Notes: a model not told the origin generated them from the letters alone. Shown: positions 1 through 8,902, counted from the first letter of the stretch. The stretch: 32,120 bases of DNA from Gammaproteobacteria bacterium (GCA_015231435.1 JADGBN010000021.1:1648-33767); one strand, 5' to 3'. Program-made: numbers and translations.

Positions 1-2
1 CC

Positions 3-536
3 CTAGAACGGCACATCCTCATCATCAAAACTGACAGGGCTATTCGATTGGCTGGCGGGTGCTTGGCTGGCGGGCTTGCTGCGGCCACTGTTGGGGGCTG
101 CTGCGGGCGAGCTGTTACTGTTGTCGTAGCTATTGTCGCCACCATAGGATGGCGCTGACTGCCCCTGACTATACTCTGCGGTACCGCCACCGCTGCGACT
201 GTCCAACATCTGCATGGTGCCAGTCATATCAACAACTACCTCGGTGGTATAACGATCCTGACCACTCTGATCGGTCCATTTGCGTGTTTGCAGTTTACCC
301 TCAACGTAGACTTTAGAACCCTTTTTCAGATAGCGCTCGACAATTTCAGCGATCTTTCCAAAAAATACCACACGATGCCACTCGGTCTTCTCTTGTTTCT
401 GGCCGCTGTTTTTATCTGTCCAACTCTCACTGGTCGCAAGGGTGATGGTAGCGATAGGACGCTGATCCTGGGTGTAACGGATTTCTGGATCTTTGCCTAA
501 ATTGCCAACGAGAATAACTTTGTTCACTCCTGCCAT
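3..536 (-). CDS. ssb: Single-stranded DNA-binding protein SSB
   Basis: SSB coats single-stranded DNA during replication, recombination and repair and recruits partner proteins through its C-terminal tip. The 177-residue product has the N-terminal OB fold (about residues 1-110, with [25 protein letters not shown] and [16 protein letters not shown], all close to E. coli SSB). A low-complexity Gly/Ser/Pro/Gln/Asn linker follows, then the acidic tip ending DDEDVPF, the counterpart of E. coli DDDIPF. Length matches E. coli SSB (178). The ATG at 536 has AAGGAG a few bases upstream, partly inside the end of yajR. It is the second gene after yajR, 12 nt downstream, so it probably shares its transcript unless an internal promoter exists. 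The stop codon lies at the window edge, so the gene is complete. Confidence 0.98.
   Translation of the reverse strand: MAGVNKVILVGNLGKDPEIRYTQDQRPIATITLATSESWTDKNSGQKQEKTEWHRVVFFGKIAEIVERYLKKGSKVYVEGKLQTRKWTDQSGQDRYTTEVVVDMTGTMQMLDSRSGGGTAEYSQGQSAPSYGGDNSYDNSNSSPAAAPNSGRSKPASQAPASQSNSPVSFDDEDVPF
48..74. repeat. Short tandem repeat in the ssb linker
   Basis: A 12-nt sequence (TTGGCTGGCGGG on the plus strand) occurs at 48-59 and again at 63-74, a period of 15 nt. It is in frame with ssb and encodes two PASQ units (PASQ-A-PASQ) in the disordered linker. Duplication by slippage is the simplest origin. The linker tolerates length change, so little functional effect is expected. Confidence 0.75.
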
Positions 537-548
537 AACGCTTGCTCC

Positions 549-1937
549 TTAGAGGGTTGTAATTGATGGTTGGTTTCGTGAATATTGTAACAGAGCCGCT
601 TCATCAAGATGCTTGCTATCCACCTTCAAATAGGCGATTCCCTCTTCACGATTAATATCGACATCCACCACGCCCTTCACTGCACCCAGCAGGGAAAAGA
701 GATGATGTTCTGCCTCTGGCGTGAGCGCCCCGACATTAAGCAGCCGTGGCAGCAGGTAACGTGGCGACTCCATCGTCAAGGCGGCTAACGCCCAGAGCAG
801 CAGCAATCCTGCTGCGGCATACAACACCATGGCGCTGTCAAAGGCACCATGAAGATAGCCCCCCATTGCCCCTCCCAAAAAAGCACCCAAAAACTGGCTG
901 CTGGTATAGACCCCCATCGCCGTTCCCTTGCTAGTCACCGGCGTATATTTGGAGACCAGCGAGGGGAGTGTCGCCTCAAGAAGATTAAAGGCGGTAAAGT
1001 AGAGCGCCAGCATCACCCCCATTATCCATAAGCTGTGCGCGAGAAGATTAATCCCAAGCACTGCCAGCAGTAATAACAGAATCGCACCGACAAAAACCGG
1101 CTTCATCTGGCGCTTACTCTCGGCAATAATCACCAGCGGCACCATGAGTAACATTCCCACCAGCATCACTGGCAGGTAGAAATAGCCATGATCCGCAGCC
1201 GCCAGCCCCATATCGCGCAGCTGTAGCGGAATCACCACAAAGGTGGCCGTCAGCACCATATGAAGAATCATAATTCCCAGATTGAGGCGCAGCAGTTGCG
1301 AATTGGCAAGTACCGGCGCCAAAAGTTGCGGGGTTAGTGCGGTGTCACGATGAAAGCGACTAACAGCCGGATTAGGAACAATAAAGTAGATTGTCGCCAT
1401 GCCGACAAGCGCTAACAGGGCGGTAAAGTAAAAGAGGCCATTTACCCCGATATAGCTACTTAATAACGGCCCTAGTGCCATCGCACCGATAAACGAGAAA
1501 CCGATGCTAATACCGATAAACGCCATGGCGCGGGTGCGATGCTCTTCACTGGTCAGATCGGCCAAGAGCGCCATAATCACCGCCGCCACGGCGCCTGCTC
1601 CCTGTACTGCCCGCCCAATAATCACCCCTTCAATGCTGTCACTACTGCCTGCAATCAAGCTGCCAATGGCAAAGATGATCATCCCCAGATAGAGCAGTGG
1701 TTTGCGCCCGTAACGATCCGAAAGCATGCCAAAGGGGATCTGCAATAACCCCTGTGTCAGTCCGTAGATACCAATCGCAATACCAATGCGTAGGGGGGTG
1801 ACCCCTGCTAAATCCTGTGCATAAAGTGCGAAAACAGGCAAGATCATAAAGAGACCGAGCATTCGAAAGGCAAAAATTGCCGCCAGTGATTGCGCTGCCC
1901 GTGTTTCGGTAACGCTCATTTTTGTAATTGACTGCAT
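549..1937 (-). CDS. yajR: YajR-like MFS transporter with C-terminal YAM domain
   Basis: Predicted inner-membrane major facilitator transporter, probably a proton-coupled drug or metabolite exporter; the substrate is unknown. Twelve hydrophobic segments are expected over about residues 15-390. Motif A is clear at about residues 70-79 (GMLSDRYGRK, with the Asp-Arg and Gly-Arg-Lys pattern between helices 2 and 3). The last 65-70 residues form a soluble ferredoxin-like domain (VKGVVDVDINREEG, AYLKVDSK), matching the YAM domain of E. coli YajR, which is similar in length (454 against 462). I start at the ATG at 1937, which has AAGG 7 nt upstream; a TTG one codon earlier is in frame but worse placed. 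It sits divergently from uvrA and 11-12 nt upstream of ssb. The uvrA-MFS-ssb order also occurs in pseudomonads (from memory). Confidence 0.9.
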   Translation of the reverse strand: MQSITKMSVTETRAAQSLAAIFAFRMLGLFMILPVFALYAQDLAGVTPLRIGIAIGIYGLTQGLLQIPFGMLSDRYGRKPLLYLGMIIFAIGSLIAGSSDSIEGVIIGRAVQGAGAVAAVIMALLADLTSEEHRTRAMAFIGISIGFSFIGAMALGPLLSSYIGVNGLFYFTALLALVGMATIYFIVPNPAVSRFHRDTALTPQLLAPVLANSQLLRLNLGIMILHMVLTATFVVIPLQLRDMGLAAADHGYFYLPVMLVGMLLMVPLVIIAESKRQMKPVFVGAILLLLLAVLGINLLAHSLWIMGVMLALYFTAFNLLEATLPSLVSKYTPVTSKGTAMGVYTSSQFLGAFLGGAMGGYLHGAFDSAMVLYAAAGLLLLWALAALTMESPRYLLPRLLNVGALTPEAEHHLFSLLGAVKGVVDVDINREEGIAYLKVDSKHLDEAALLQYSRNQPSITTL

Positions 1938-1948
1938 CAAATAACCTT

Positions 1949-1967
1949 AAGGTGATGGCGTCACTTT
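1949..1967. promoter_or_regulatory. Imperfect palindrome between yajR and uvrA, possible operator
   Basis: A 19-bp imperfect inverted repeat centred on 1958 (AAgGTGAtGgCgTCACtTT, 7 of 9 pairs complementary) lies between the yajR start and the uvrA -35 element. GTGA and TCAC half-sites are separated by 5 nt. It overlaps the end of a separate perfect 10-bp palindrome at 1944-1953 that contains the yajR ribosome binding site. A role as a repressor or activator site for one of the divergent genes is inference; it does not match the LexA consensus. Confidence 0.3.
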
Positions 1968-1972
1968 TTGTC

Positions 1973-2001
1973 TTGGACAAGGGTGACTGAAGGCGTATAT
2001 T
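1973..2001 (+). promoter_or_regulatory. Sigma-70 promoter of uvrA
   Basis: A -35 element TTGGAC at 1973-1978 (or TGGACA at 1974-1979) and a -10 element TATATT at 1996-2001 are separated by 17 (or 16) nt. The -10 matches TATAAT at 5 of 6 positions. Transcription would begin near 2008, giving a leader of about 30 nt before the uvrA ATG at 2039. I find no LexA box (CTG-N10-CAG) here, whereas the E. coli uvrA promoter has one. Confidence 0.65.
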
Positions 2002-2038
2002 AGCAGAGTTGCATGCTGCCGCACAGATTCAGGAATTT

Positions 2039-4876
2039 ATGAACACGATTCGCATTGAGGGTGCCCGCACCCATAATTTAAAAAATATTACCATTGAGTT
2101 GCCACGCGATAAACTGATTGTGATTACTGGCCCCTCTGGCTCCGGAAAATCATCTTTGGCCTTCGATACCATCTATGCCGAAGGTCAACGACGTTACGTT
2201 GAGTCTCTTTCCGCCTATGCGCGGCAATTTTTATCAATGATGGAGAAGCCCGATATTGACCATATTGAGGGGCTCTCTCCGGCTATCTCTATTGAGCAGA
2301 AGGCAACTTCCCATAATCCACGCTCAACAGTTGGCACCGTGACCGAAATTTATGACTATCTGCGGCTCCTTTTTGCCCGTGCCGGCGAGCCGCGCTGTCC
2401 TGAACATCAGAGCCGCCTTACGGCGCAAACCGTAAGCCAGATGGTGGATTCCATACTAACACTGCCAGAGGGGGAGAAACTGATGCTGCTCGCTCCGGTC
2501 GTCGTTGAACGTAAAGGGGAGTTTGAACAGCTTTTCGCCGAGTTGCGGGCGCAGGGCTATTTGCGGGCACGCATTGATGGCGATCTTTTTGAGCTTGATG
2601 ATCTGCCAAAGCTGGAGCTGCGTAAAAAACATACCATAGAGGTGGTTATTGACCGTTTTAAGGTGCGCAGCGATCTTCGTCAACGCCTTGCCGACTCTAT
2701 TGAAACAACACTAAAGCTCAGTGATGGTCTGGCACTGGTGGTCGCCATGGAGACAGCCTCACCCGTGTCGCCGCAACTCTTCTCTTCACGTTACGCCTGC
2801 CCGCATTGCAACTTCTCGCTGCCCGAACTCGAACCGCGCCTCTTCTCTTTTAATAACCCCGCCGGTGCCTGTTCCGAATGTGATGGTCTTGGCGTTAAAC
2901 AGTTTTTTGACCGCGACAGGGTCGTGCAACAGCCGGAAAAGTCACTTGCAGAGGGGGCCATTCGTGGCTGGGATCGCAGCAGTCCCTTCTATTTTCAGCT
3001 ATTAAACTCCCTTGCCAGCCATTTTAACTTTTCGATTGATACCCCTTTTGCCGACCTTTGCGAAAAAATTCAAAATATTATCCTTTTTGGCAGCGGCGAG
3101 GAGGCAGTCAATCTCACCTATCAGAGTGAGCGCTTCACCAGTTACCAACGCACTGCACCATTTGAGGGAATTATTCCCAATTTAACGCGGCGCTATCACG
3201 ACACCGACTCCGAATCAGTACGCGAGGAGCTGAGCCGTTTTCAGAGCCAGCAGCCCTGTGAAAGCTGCAAAGGGAGTCGACTTAATCTCACTGCGCGAAA
3301 TGTCTTTCTTAATAATCACGCGATTCATGCAATTACTGCTCTCGCTGTCACCGAGGCTATCCATTTTTTTAACCACCTCTCTCTGCCCGGCTGGCGGGGC
3401 GAAATTGCCGCCAAAATTGTTAAGGAGATCACTGCCCGTCTCACTTTTCTTGAAAATGTCGGCCTTGATTACCTTAACCTTAACCGCAGCGCTGACACTC
3501 TCTCCGGCGGCGAGGCGCAGCGTATTCGTCTTGCAAGCCAAATTGGTGCTGGTCTTGTGGGAGTGATGTATATTCTTGATGAACCCTCAATCGGTCTGCA
3601 TCAGCGCGACAATCAACGCCTATTACAAACGCTGTTTCATCTGCGTGATCTCGGCAACACTGTTATTGTGGTTGAGCATGACGAGGAGGCGATGCGCTCT
3701 GCGGATCACCTAGTGGATATTGGCCCCGGTGCCGGTGTTCATGGTGGTCAGGTGGTGGCGTCTGGTACGGCTAATGAAGTAATGGCTGACCCAAACTCGC
3801 TAACCGGACGTTATCTTGCTGGTTTAGAGCAGATTAGCTATCACCTGCCGCGCCGCGCTAGCGATCCGCAACGCCAAATCGCTCTGCGTGGCGCTCGCGG
3901 TAATAATCTTAAAAATATTACAGTCAATATTCCGGTAGGGCTAATGAGCTGTATTACCGGTGTCTCAGGCTCGGGGAAATCGACTCTAATTAATGACACA
4001 CTCTATCGCTATGCTGCCAACACCATTAATCACGCCCACGAAGAGGTCGCTGCGGTTGATGCGATCGATGGTTTAGCGTTTTTTGATAAAATCGTCGATA
4101 TTGACCAAAGCCCGATTGGCCGCACCCCCCGCTCTAATCCGGCCACCTACACTGGACTCTTCACCCCCATTCGGGAACTCTTTGCCGCAACTCAGGAGGC
4201 ACGGACTCGCGGTTACCAACCTGGGCGCTTTAGTTTTAATGTACGCGGTGGGCGCTGCGAAGCGTGTAAAGGCGATGGGTTGATAAAAGTGGAGATGCAC
4301 TTTCTTCCTGATGTTTATGTCGCCTGTGACCAGTGTCAAGGCAAACGCTATAACCGCGAAACCCTTGAGGTACGCTACAAAGGGCTCTCTATATTTGAAG
4401 TGCTTGATCTTACAGTTGAAGATGCCCTTGCTAATTTTAGCGCGATTCCGGTTATCGCACGTAAATTACAGACACTGGTTGATGTCGGATTAGGCTACAT
4501 CCGACTCGGTCAGGCAGCGACCACCCTCTCCGGTGGCGAGGCGCAACGTATCAAGCTTGCACGCGAACTCTCCAAGCGTGATACGGGTAAAACACTCTAC
4601 ATATTGGATGAACCCACTACAGGCTTGCATTTTGCAGATATTCGTCAACTCCTACTGGTGCTTGAACGTCTTTGCGATCATGGCAACACCATTGTGATTA
4701 TTGAACACAATCTTGATGTCATTAAATGCGCCGACTGGATTATTGACCTTGGTCCCGAGGGGGGTAGCGGTGGCGGTGAGGTACTGGTTTGCGGTACTCC
4801 GGAAGCGGTCGCTTTGGCAGAGCAGTCGCACACCGGAAAATTTCTTCGACCCCTGCTCAATCAGTCACTAAACTAA
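2039..4876 (+). CDS. uvrA: Excinuclease ABC subunit A (UvrA)
   Basis: UvrA is the damage-sensing ATPase of nucleotide excision repair and loads UvrB onto lesions. The 945-residue product aligns along its length with E. coli UvrA (940). It has two ABC modules: Walker A with K37 (GPSGSGKSS) and K647 (GVSGSGKST), and signature LSGGEAQR at about 488 and 830, each followed by a Walker B ILDEP. Zinc-binding CxxC pairs include CPHC/CSEC, CESC and the C-terminal CEAC/CDQC. I start at the ATG at 2039, preceded by AGGA with a 6-nt spacer. A TTG at 2009 would add ten residues absent from the family. The gene is divergent from yajR, and its last 20 bp overlap the convergent SAM-hydrolase gene. No terminator is seen after it. 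Confidence 0.98.
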   Translation: MNTIRIEGARTHNLKNITIELPRDKLIVITGPSGSGKSSLAFDTIYAEGQRRYVESLSAYARQFLSMMEKPDIDHIEGLSPAISIEQKATSHNPRSTVGTVTEIYDYLRLLFARAGEPRCPEHQSRLTAQTVSQMVDSILTLPEGEKLMLLAPVVVERKGEFEQLFAELRAQGYLRARIDGDLFELDDLPKLELRKKHTIEVVIDRFKVRSDLRQRLADSIETTLKLSDGLALVVAMETASPVSPQLFSSRYACPHCNFSLPELEPRLFSFNNPAGACSECDGLGVKQFFDRDRVVQQPEKSLAEGAIRGWDRSSPFYFQLLNSLASHFNFSIDTPFADLCEKIQNIILFGSGEEAVNLTYQSERFTSYQRTAPFEGIIPNLTRRYHDTDSESVREELSRFQSQQPCESCKGSRLNLTARNVFLNNHAIHAITALAVTEAIHFFNHLSLPGWRGEIAAKIVKEITARLTFLENVGLDYLNLNRSADTLSGGEAQRIRLASQIGAGLVGVMYILDEPSIGLHQRDNQRLLQTLFHLRDLGNTVIVVEHDEEAMRSADHLVDIGPGAGVHGGQVVASGTANEVMADPNSLTGRYLAGLEQISYHLPRRASDPQRQIALRGARGNNLKNITVNIPVGLMSCITGVSGSGKSTLINDTLYRYAANTINHAHEEVAAVDAIDGLAFFDKIVDIDQSPIGRTPRSNPATYTGLFTPIRELFAATQEARTRGYQPGRFSFNVRGGRCEACKGDGLIKVEMHFLPDVYVACDQCQGKRYNRETLEVRYKGLSIFEVLDLTVEDALANFSAIPVIARKLQTLVDVGLGYIRLGQAATTLSGGEAQRIKLARELSKRDTGKTLYILDEPTTGLHFADIRQLLLVLERLCDHGNTIVIIEHNLDVIKCADWIIDLGPEGGSGGGEVLVCGTPEAVALAEQSHTGKFLRPLLNQSLN

Positions 4877-5621
4877 GGAGATCGCCCACCTTCGCCGTAA
4901 AAAAGTTCGCAGCAGAACCGCCATTTACTGCAATTTCCAAAAGACCATTGGCATTCATATAGCAAAGCGGTTGACCCTGAAGCACCTCAGAGAAGGTGTT
5001 AACCCGTGGGCAGCGACACCCCTTTAGTTGCAGCGCTGCTGTTTTCTCCACCGCCGAACCTCGCAACCCGCTTATTAAATTACCATACGCATCGATATAA
5101 ATAATCACCGGCCACTCATCAGGCCACCCCTCTTCCCGATAATCCTGCTCAATAGATTGCAGTGGCGGCAGACAATTTTTGGCAAGCGCCACCGCAAGCG
5201 GTGCAAAAATATCGCGCCCATGAAATGAGTATGATGGTTGCAAAGCAAGCTTGCCATGTAACTGCAGCAGGGCGACATCAATATGCCAAATTTTAACCGT
5301 TGACGCCCGACGTTTTATTAACTCAAAAAGTCCATTATCTGGGCCAATAAACCACTGCTCGTCTGCCTTTATTAGCACCGCTGGGCGCTCACTGCCTACA
5401 CCTGGATCAACGACGCAAATAAAGATGGTTGTGGCAGGGAAATACGGCGTGTATGCAGGCAGTAGGTAGGCTGCCGCCTGAATATTAAAGGCAGGCAGAC
5501 GTGTGAAAAGGGTAATGACTCTGATATCTTCACAAACAGAATAGAGCAGTGACTCCAGTTGCGCCGTGTAGATCCCGTCACAACCAAAATCAGTCATTAA
5601 AACAATTTGTCTTGGTACCAT
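4857..5621 (-). CDS. SAM hydroxide adenosyltransferase (DUF62 family)
   Basis: The family cleaves S-adenosyl-L-methionine with water-derived hydroxide to adenosine and methionine and is related to the SAM-dependent fluorinase and chlorinase. The 254-residue protein has the N-terminal LMTDFG motif (D11), [10 protein letters not shown] (D72, R79), IGPDNGLF (95-99), [10 protein letters not shown] (H134) and a C-terminal [11 protein letters not shown]72, R79 and H134 correspond to the Asp-Arg-His triad that marks the hydrolase branch rather than the halogenases. The start is fixed by a TAA directly before the ATG, so the frame cannot extend, and a start at M9 would remove the first strand. No Shine-Dalgarno sequence is visible. 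The ATG is only about 11 nt after the U-tract of the rplQ terminator. Its 3' end overlaps uvrA. Physiological role is unknown. Confidence 0.88.
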   Translation of the reverse strand: MVPRQIVLMTDFGCDGIYTAQLESLLYSVCEDIRVITLFTRLPAFNIQAAAYLLPAYTPYFPATTIFICVVDPGVGSERPAVLIKADEQWFIGPDNGLFELIKRRASTVKIWHIDVALLQLHGKLALQPSYSFHGRDIFAPLAVALAKNCLPPLQSIEQDYREEGWPDEWPVIIYIDAYGNLISGLRGSAVEKTAALQLKGCRCPRVNTFSEVLQGQPLCYMNANGLLEIAVNGGSAANFFTAKVGDLLSLVTD

Positions 5622-5632
5622 TTATATGACAC

Positions 5633-5659
5633 AAAAAAAGCCGAACTTTCATTCGGCTT
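5633..5659 (-). terminator. Rho-independent terminator after rplQ
   Basis: An 8-bp perfect stem (5638-5645 with 5652-5659, AAGCCGAA/TTCGGCTT on the minus strand) closes a 6-nt loop and runs into a T tract (minus strand) that reaches 5633. It begins about 25 nt after the rplQ stop and is the obvious end of the whole ribosomal block. Confidence 0.92.
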
Positions 5660-5683
5660 ATATTTGGCTATAAAGGTGAAAAA

Positions 5684-6070
5684 CTATTCAGCATCAACCG
5701 CCGCTGCAGTGATGGGACGGTCTATGAGTTCAACATAGGCCATCGGCGCTTTATCCCCAGTACGAAAACCGCACTTAAGAATACGCAGATAACCACCATT
5801 GCGCTCTTTATAGCGAGGACCTAAATCATTAAACAGCTTTGCTACAATCTCTTCATCACGCAGACGCGCAGAGACTAAACGACGGTTAGCGACCCCATCG
5901 ATCTTCGCGACAGTAATAAGTGGTTCAGCTACGCGACGCAGCTCCTTTGCTTTTGGCAGCGTGGTACGAATTAACTCATGACGAAAAAGCGACGAAGCCA
6001 TATTGCGAAACATCGCCTTACGATTGCTGCTATTTCGGTTAAGCTGACGACCAGAGTTACGATGTCTCAT
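5684..6070 (-). CDS. rplQ: 50S ribosomal protein L17
   Basis: L17 binds 23S rRNA on the outer face of the large subunit near the exit-tunnel side. The 128-residue product starts [20 protein letters not shown] and carries [16 protein letters not shown], both hallmark segments, and is the usual length (E. coli 127). It is the last gene of the alpha group, 50 nt after rpoA, and is followed by a strong terminator. The short acidic tail (AAAVDAE) varies in the family. Confidence 0.98.
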   Translation of the reverse strand: MRHRNSGRQLNRNSSNRKAMFRNMASSLFRHELIRTTLPKAKELRRVAEPLITVAKIDGVANRRLVSARLRDEEIVAKLFNDLGPRYKERNGGYLRILKCGFRTGDKAPMAYVELIDRPITAAAVDAE

Positions 6071-6120
6071 TCTATATCCTTAATTCAATACTAATAGGTA
6101 ATCGGTTAACAGGGAAAATT

Positions 6121-7125
6121 CTATTTCTTCTCTTCGGCCATTTGCGCAACCAGACTTGCTGGCGGCCACCCCTCAAGAGGAATACCAAGCGTTAAACCAC
6201 GTGAAGCGAGAACATCCTTAATTTCTGTCAGTGATTTTTTACCCAGATTAGGTGTTTTTAACAGCTCAACTTCAGTACGTTGCACAAGATCACCGATATA
6301 CATAATATTTTCAGCTTTCAGGCAATTTGCAGAGCGCACAGTAAGTTCAAGATCATCAACCGGTCGCAGTAGAATAGGATTAATCTCCGGCTCTGCTTGA
6401 TCTGATGAGTGCATCTCCATCTTCTTAAGTTCAACAAAAGTAGAGAGCTGATCCTGAAGAATGGTAGCCGCCTGACGCACCGCATCATCCGGTTCAATCG
6501 TACCATTGGTCTCAATCTCGATGATCAGACGGTCAAGGTCAGTACGCTGCTCAACACGCGCATTTTCAACGTTACAGGCGACACGACGAATAGGACTAAA
6601 GGAGGCATCAAGACGTAGCGCAGAGAGTGAGTGTGTCTCTTCATCATCATTAAGATGTTGAGTTGACGGGACATATCCACGCCCTTTCTCAACCTTAATC
6701 TCCATTTTTAAAACGCCATCTTTCGTCAGATTGGCAATAACATGATCCGGATTAATAATTTCAACATCATCATTTAAAACGATATCACCTGCAGTCACAA
6801 CACCTTCACCTTTTTTCGAGAGTGACAGAGTCGCAGTTGCACGATTATTTAGACGAATTGCAACGCCCTTCAGATTCAAAAGAATCTCCAGAGTATCCTG
6901 CTGAACACCCTCAATTGAGGAGTACTCATGAAGCACACCCTCAATTTTAACCTCAGTAATCGCACTGCCAACCATTGAAGAGAGCAGAATACGACGCAGT
7001 GAATTACCAAGCGTATGACCAAAGCCACGCTCGAGTGGTTCAAGGGTCACCTTTGCATAATTTTCACTGATTTTTTTAACACCAACGAGTCGTGGCTTTA
7101 ATAACTCGAGCTCTTCGGCCTGCAT
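6121..7125 (-). CDS. rpoA: RNA polymerase subunit alpha
   Basis: The alpha dimer nucleates RNA polymerase assembly, and its C-terminal domain contacts UP elements and activators. At 334 residues it is slightly longer than E. coli alpha (329). The N-terminal domain shows [26 protein letters not shown], the beta-contacting core. The linker is about residues 235-250. The C-terminal domain ([19 protein letters not shown], then [21 protein letters not shown]) is almost identical to E. coli and keeps the DNA-contacting Arg equivalent to R265. The gene follows rpsD after 82 nt holding a 12-bp inverted repeat. A weak ribosome site (AAGGAATA) precedes the ATG. The C-terminal tail [11 protein letters not shown] is longer than in E. 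coli. Confidence 0.99.
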   Translation of the reverse strand: MQAEELELLKPRLVGVKKISENYAKVTLEPLERGFGHTLGNSLRRILLSSMVGSAITEVKIEGVLHEYSSIEGVQQDTLEILLNLKGVAIRLNNRATATLSLSKKGEGVVTAGDIVLNDDVEIINPDHVIANLTKDGVLKMEIKVEKGRGYVPSTQHLNDDEETHSLSALRLDASFSPIRRVACNVENARVEQRTDLDRLIIEIETNGTIEPDDAVRQAATILQDQLSTFVELKKMEMHSSDQAEPEINPILLRPVDDLELTVRSANCLKAENIMYIGDLVQRTEVELLKTPNLGKKSLTEIKDVLASRGLTLGIPLEGWPPASLVAQMAEEKK

Positions 7126-7173
7126 AGGTATTCCTTAAAAAATATATTGCTAATAAACAGTGGTGTCTTGGAT

Positions 7174-7198
7174 GTGGCAACTGCAATGCAGTTGCCAC
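7174..7198. other. Perfect 12-bp inverted repeat between rpsD and rpoA
   Basis: GTGGCAACTGCA (7174-7185) and its exact reverse complement (7187-7198) flank one central base. As RNA this gives an 11-bp stem with a 3-nt loop starting 9 nt after the rpsD stop. No U tract follows in either direction, so it is not a standard intrinsic terminator. It may stabilise or mark a cleavage site in the mRNA and so set the ratio of rpsD to rpoA, or reduce readthrough. Confidence 0.8.
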
Positions 7199-7207
7199 GA
7201 ATGGGCA

Positions 7208-7834
7208 TTACTTGGAGTAAAGCTCCACAACGAGCTGTTCCTGAACCTCGAGCGGAAGATCTGCGCGATCAGGAATGACCTTGAAGACTCCGCTTAACTT
7301 GCTGGCATCAACATCTAACCACTCTGGAATACCGCGCTGCTGCGCCATATCACTGGCAGCTTTCACACGAAGCTGTTCACGTGCAGAGTCAGCAACAGCA
7401 AGCAGATCACCAGGATTAACTTTATATGAAGGAATATTGACACGCGCACCATTCACATTAATCGCATTATGGCGCACCAACTGCCTCGCTTCAGTGCGCG
7501 ATCCTGCAAACCCCATGCGAAAGATGACATTGTCAAGGCGACGTTCCAACAATTGCAGAAGATTCTCACCGGTTGATCCCTTCAGACGGTCAGCTTCTTT
7601 ATAGTACAAACGGAATTGAGTTTCGAGAAGTCCGTAAATACGACGCATCTTCTGCTTTTCACGCAATTGCAGTGCATAATCAGAGAGACGACCACGACGC
7701 TGGCCATGCTGACCCGGAGGATAAGGGCGACTCTCCATAGGACACTTGCTGGAGAAACACTTCTCCGCCTTTAAGAACAGCTTTACACCTTCACGGCGGC
7801 ACTGACGACACTTTGAGCCTATATACCTTGCCAC
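7208..7834 (-). CDS. rpsD: 30S ribosomal protein S4, four-cysteine zinc form
   Basis: S4 is a primary assembly protein that binds the 5' domain of 16S rRNA; in E. coli it also represses the alpha operon. The 208-residue product has an N-terminal C9-X2-C12-X13-C26-X4-C31 cluster, followed by [11 protein letters not shown], which is the zinc-binding form known from Thermus and Firmicutes. E. coli S4 (206) lacks this set. The S4 RNA-binding domain ([34 protein letters not shown], about residues 95-130) and the ending VELYSK are conserved, and the remainder is otherwise proteobacterial. It lies 52 nt after rpsK. The ATG is followed by ARYIGSK, as in the family. Confidence 0.98.
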   Translation of the reverse strand: MARYIGSKCRQCRREGVKLFLKAEKCFSSKCPMESRPYPPGQHGQRRGRLSDYALQLREKQKMRRIYGLLETQFRLYYKEADRLKGSTGENLLQLLERRLDNVIFRMGFAGSRTEARQLVRHNAINVNGARVNIPSYKVNPGDLLAVADSAREQLRVKAASDMAQQRGIPEWLDVDASKLSGVFKVIPDRADLPLEVQEQLVVELYSK

Positions 7835-7886
7835 TTACATATACCCTCTTGCTGCGTTATTATTAATTAAACTCATAAATTATCTG

Positions 7887-8282
7887 CTATACACGACGAC
7901 GCTTAGGCGGTCTGCAACCATTATGCGGAATCGATGTTCTGTCCTCAATGCTGGTGATTTTAAAACCTAAATTGTTAAGTGCACGAACTGCAGAGTCACG
8001 ACCAGGACCCGGGCCACGAACCCAAACGTCAAGATTCTTCATGCCAAATTCCTGAGCCGTTGCACCCGCATTTTCCGCTGCTATCTGTGCAGCAAAAGGT
8101 GTACTTTTTCTTGACCCACGAAATCCCGAGCCACCCGCAGTAGCCCAGCAGAGAGCATTGCCCTGACGATCACTAATAGTGATGATAGTGTTATTGAAAG
8201 AGGCGTGAACGTGTGCAATACCATCAACAACGTTCTTCTTCTCTTTCTTGCGGGTTTTGCCGCTCGACTTCGCTTTTGCCAT
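7887..8282 (-). CDS. rpsK: 30S ribosomal protein S11
   Basis: S11 sits on the 30S platform with S18 and S21 and helps form the mRNA exit cleft. The 131-residue product (E. coli 129) has the lysine-rich N terminus, then [35 protein letters not shown] and the C-terminal [16 protein letters not shown], all diagnostic. It is second in the alpha group, 25 nt after rpsM. Confidence 0.99.
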   Translation of the reverse strand: MAKAKSSGKTRKKEKKNVVDGIAHVHASFNNTIITISDRQGNALCWATAGGSGFRGSRKSTPFAAQIAAENAGATAQEFGMKNLDVWVRGPGPGRDSAVRALNNLGFKITSIEDRTSIPHNGCRPPKRRRV

Positions 8283-8307
8283 GAAATAATCCTGAAAATA
8301 TAGCTAA

Positions 8308-8664
8308 TTAACGTTTAATTGGACGACGTGGGCCCTTACGGGTACGTGCGTTAGTTTGTGTCTGCTGGCCTCTGACCGGCAAACCACGACGATGACGAAT
8401 ACCACGGTAACAACCGAGATCCATCAAGCGTTTAATATTCATTGAAACTTCCCGGCGCAAATCGCCTTCGACAATAAACTTCGCTACTGACTTACGCAGT
8501 AGTTCAACCTGCTCTTCCGATAAATCTTTAACCTTCATCTCTGGAGCCACACCGGTCTCTGCACAGATCCCTTTGGCACGGGTACTGCCAATGCCGTAGA
8601 TCGATGTTAGTGCAATAACTGTGTGTTTTTGAACAGGTATATTAATTCCAGCAATACGGGCCAT
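8308..8664 (-). CDS. rpsM: 30S ribosomal protein S13
   Basis: S13 is in the 30S head and forms intersubunit bridges with the 50S subunit near the P-site tRNA. The 118-residue product starts [10 protein letters not shown], has the [12 protein letters not shown] helix-hairpin-helix segment and [28 protein letters not shown] near the C terminus. Length equals E. coli S13. A GGGAG ribosome site precedes the ATG. It is the first gene of the alpha group, with its own promoter about 53 nt upstream (8717-8745). Confidence 0.99.
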   Translation of the reverse strand: MARIAGINIPVQKHTVIALTSIYGIGSTRAKGICAETGVAPEMKVKDLSEEQVELLRKSVAKFIVEGDLRREVSMNIKRLMDLGCYRGIRHRRGLPVRGQQTQTNARTRKGPRRPIKR

Positions 8665-8716
8665 CTAGCCACTCCCTAATCAATCAAATTGCCTGCAACA
8701 AGTCAGAAAACTTGTA

Positions 8717-8745
8717 ATTATAACGCTATTTAACAACTGCTACAA
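8717..8745 (-). promoter_or_regulatory. Alpha-operon promoter before rpsM
   Basis: On the minus strand TTGTAG (8740-8745) and a consensus TATAAT (8717-8722) are separated by exactly 17 nt. Transcription would start near 8710, leaving about 45 nt before the rpsM ATG. The position matches the alpha promoter of E. coli, which also lies between rpmJ and rpsM. The discriminator is AT-rich, unlike Pspc and Pstr. The -35 matches only 3 of 6 positions. Confidence 0.6.
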
Positions 8746-8764
8746 CTTACGTTATAGCGCTTTG

Positions 8765-8881
8765 TTAACCTTGACGCTGTTTATGGGTTGCGTCTGTTGA
8801 GCAGATAACTCTTACTGATCCGTTACGACGGACAATTTTACAGTTTCTGCACATCTTTTTAACGGATGCTCTAACTTTCAT
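8765..8881 (-). CDS. rpmJ: 50S ribosomal protein L36, zinc form
   Basis: L36 is a 38-residue zinc-ribbon protein of the large subunit. The translation starts [20 protein letters not shown] and ends THKQRQG, nearly identical in length and sequence to E. coli L36. Zinc ligands C11, C14, C27 and H33 are all present, so this is the zinc (C+) paralogue. GGAG lies about 7 nt before the ATG. It is the last gene of the spc group, 21 nt after secY, and is followed by the alpha promoter. Confidence 0.98.
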   Translation of the reverse strand: MKVRASVKKMCRNCKIVRRNGSVRVICSTDATHKQRQG

Positions 8882-8902
8882 TTTAATCTCCAATACTAAA
8901 AA

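Noticed and set aside
1960-2020. LexA/SOS box upstream of uvrA
   Set aside because: The closest CTG and CAG pair (1987-1989 and 2004-2006) is 14 nt apart rather than 10, and flanking bases do not fit.
2009-2038. TTG start adding ten residues to UvrA
   Set aside because: The extra residues are absent from the family and the ATG at 2039 has AGGA at proper spacing.
4857-5621. SAM-dependent fluorinase or chlorinase
   Set aside because: The Asp-Arg-His set (D72, R79, H134) marks the hydroxide-using branch; nothing around it suggests halometabolite synthesis.
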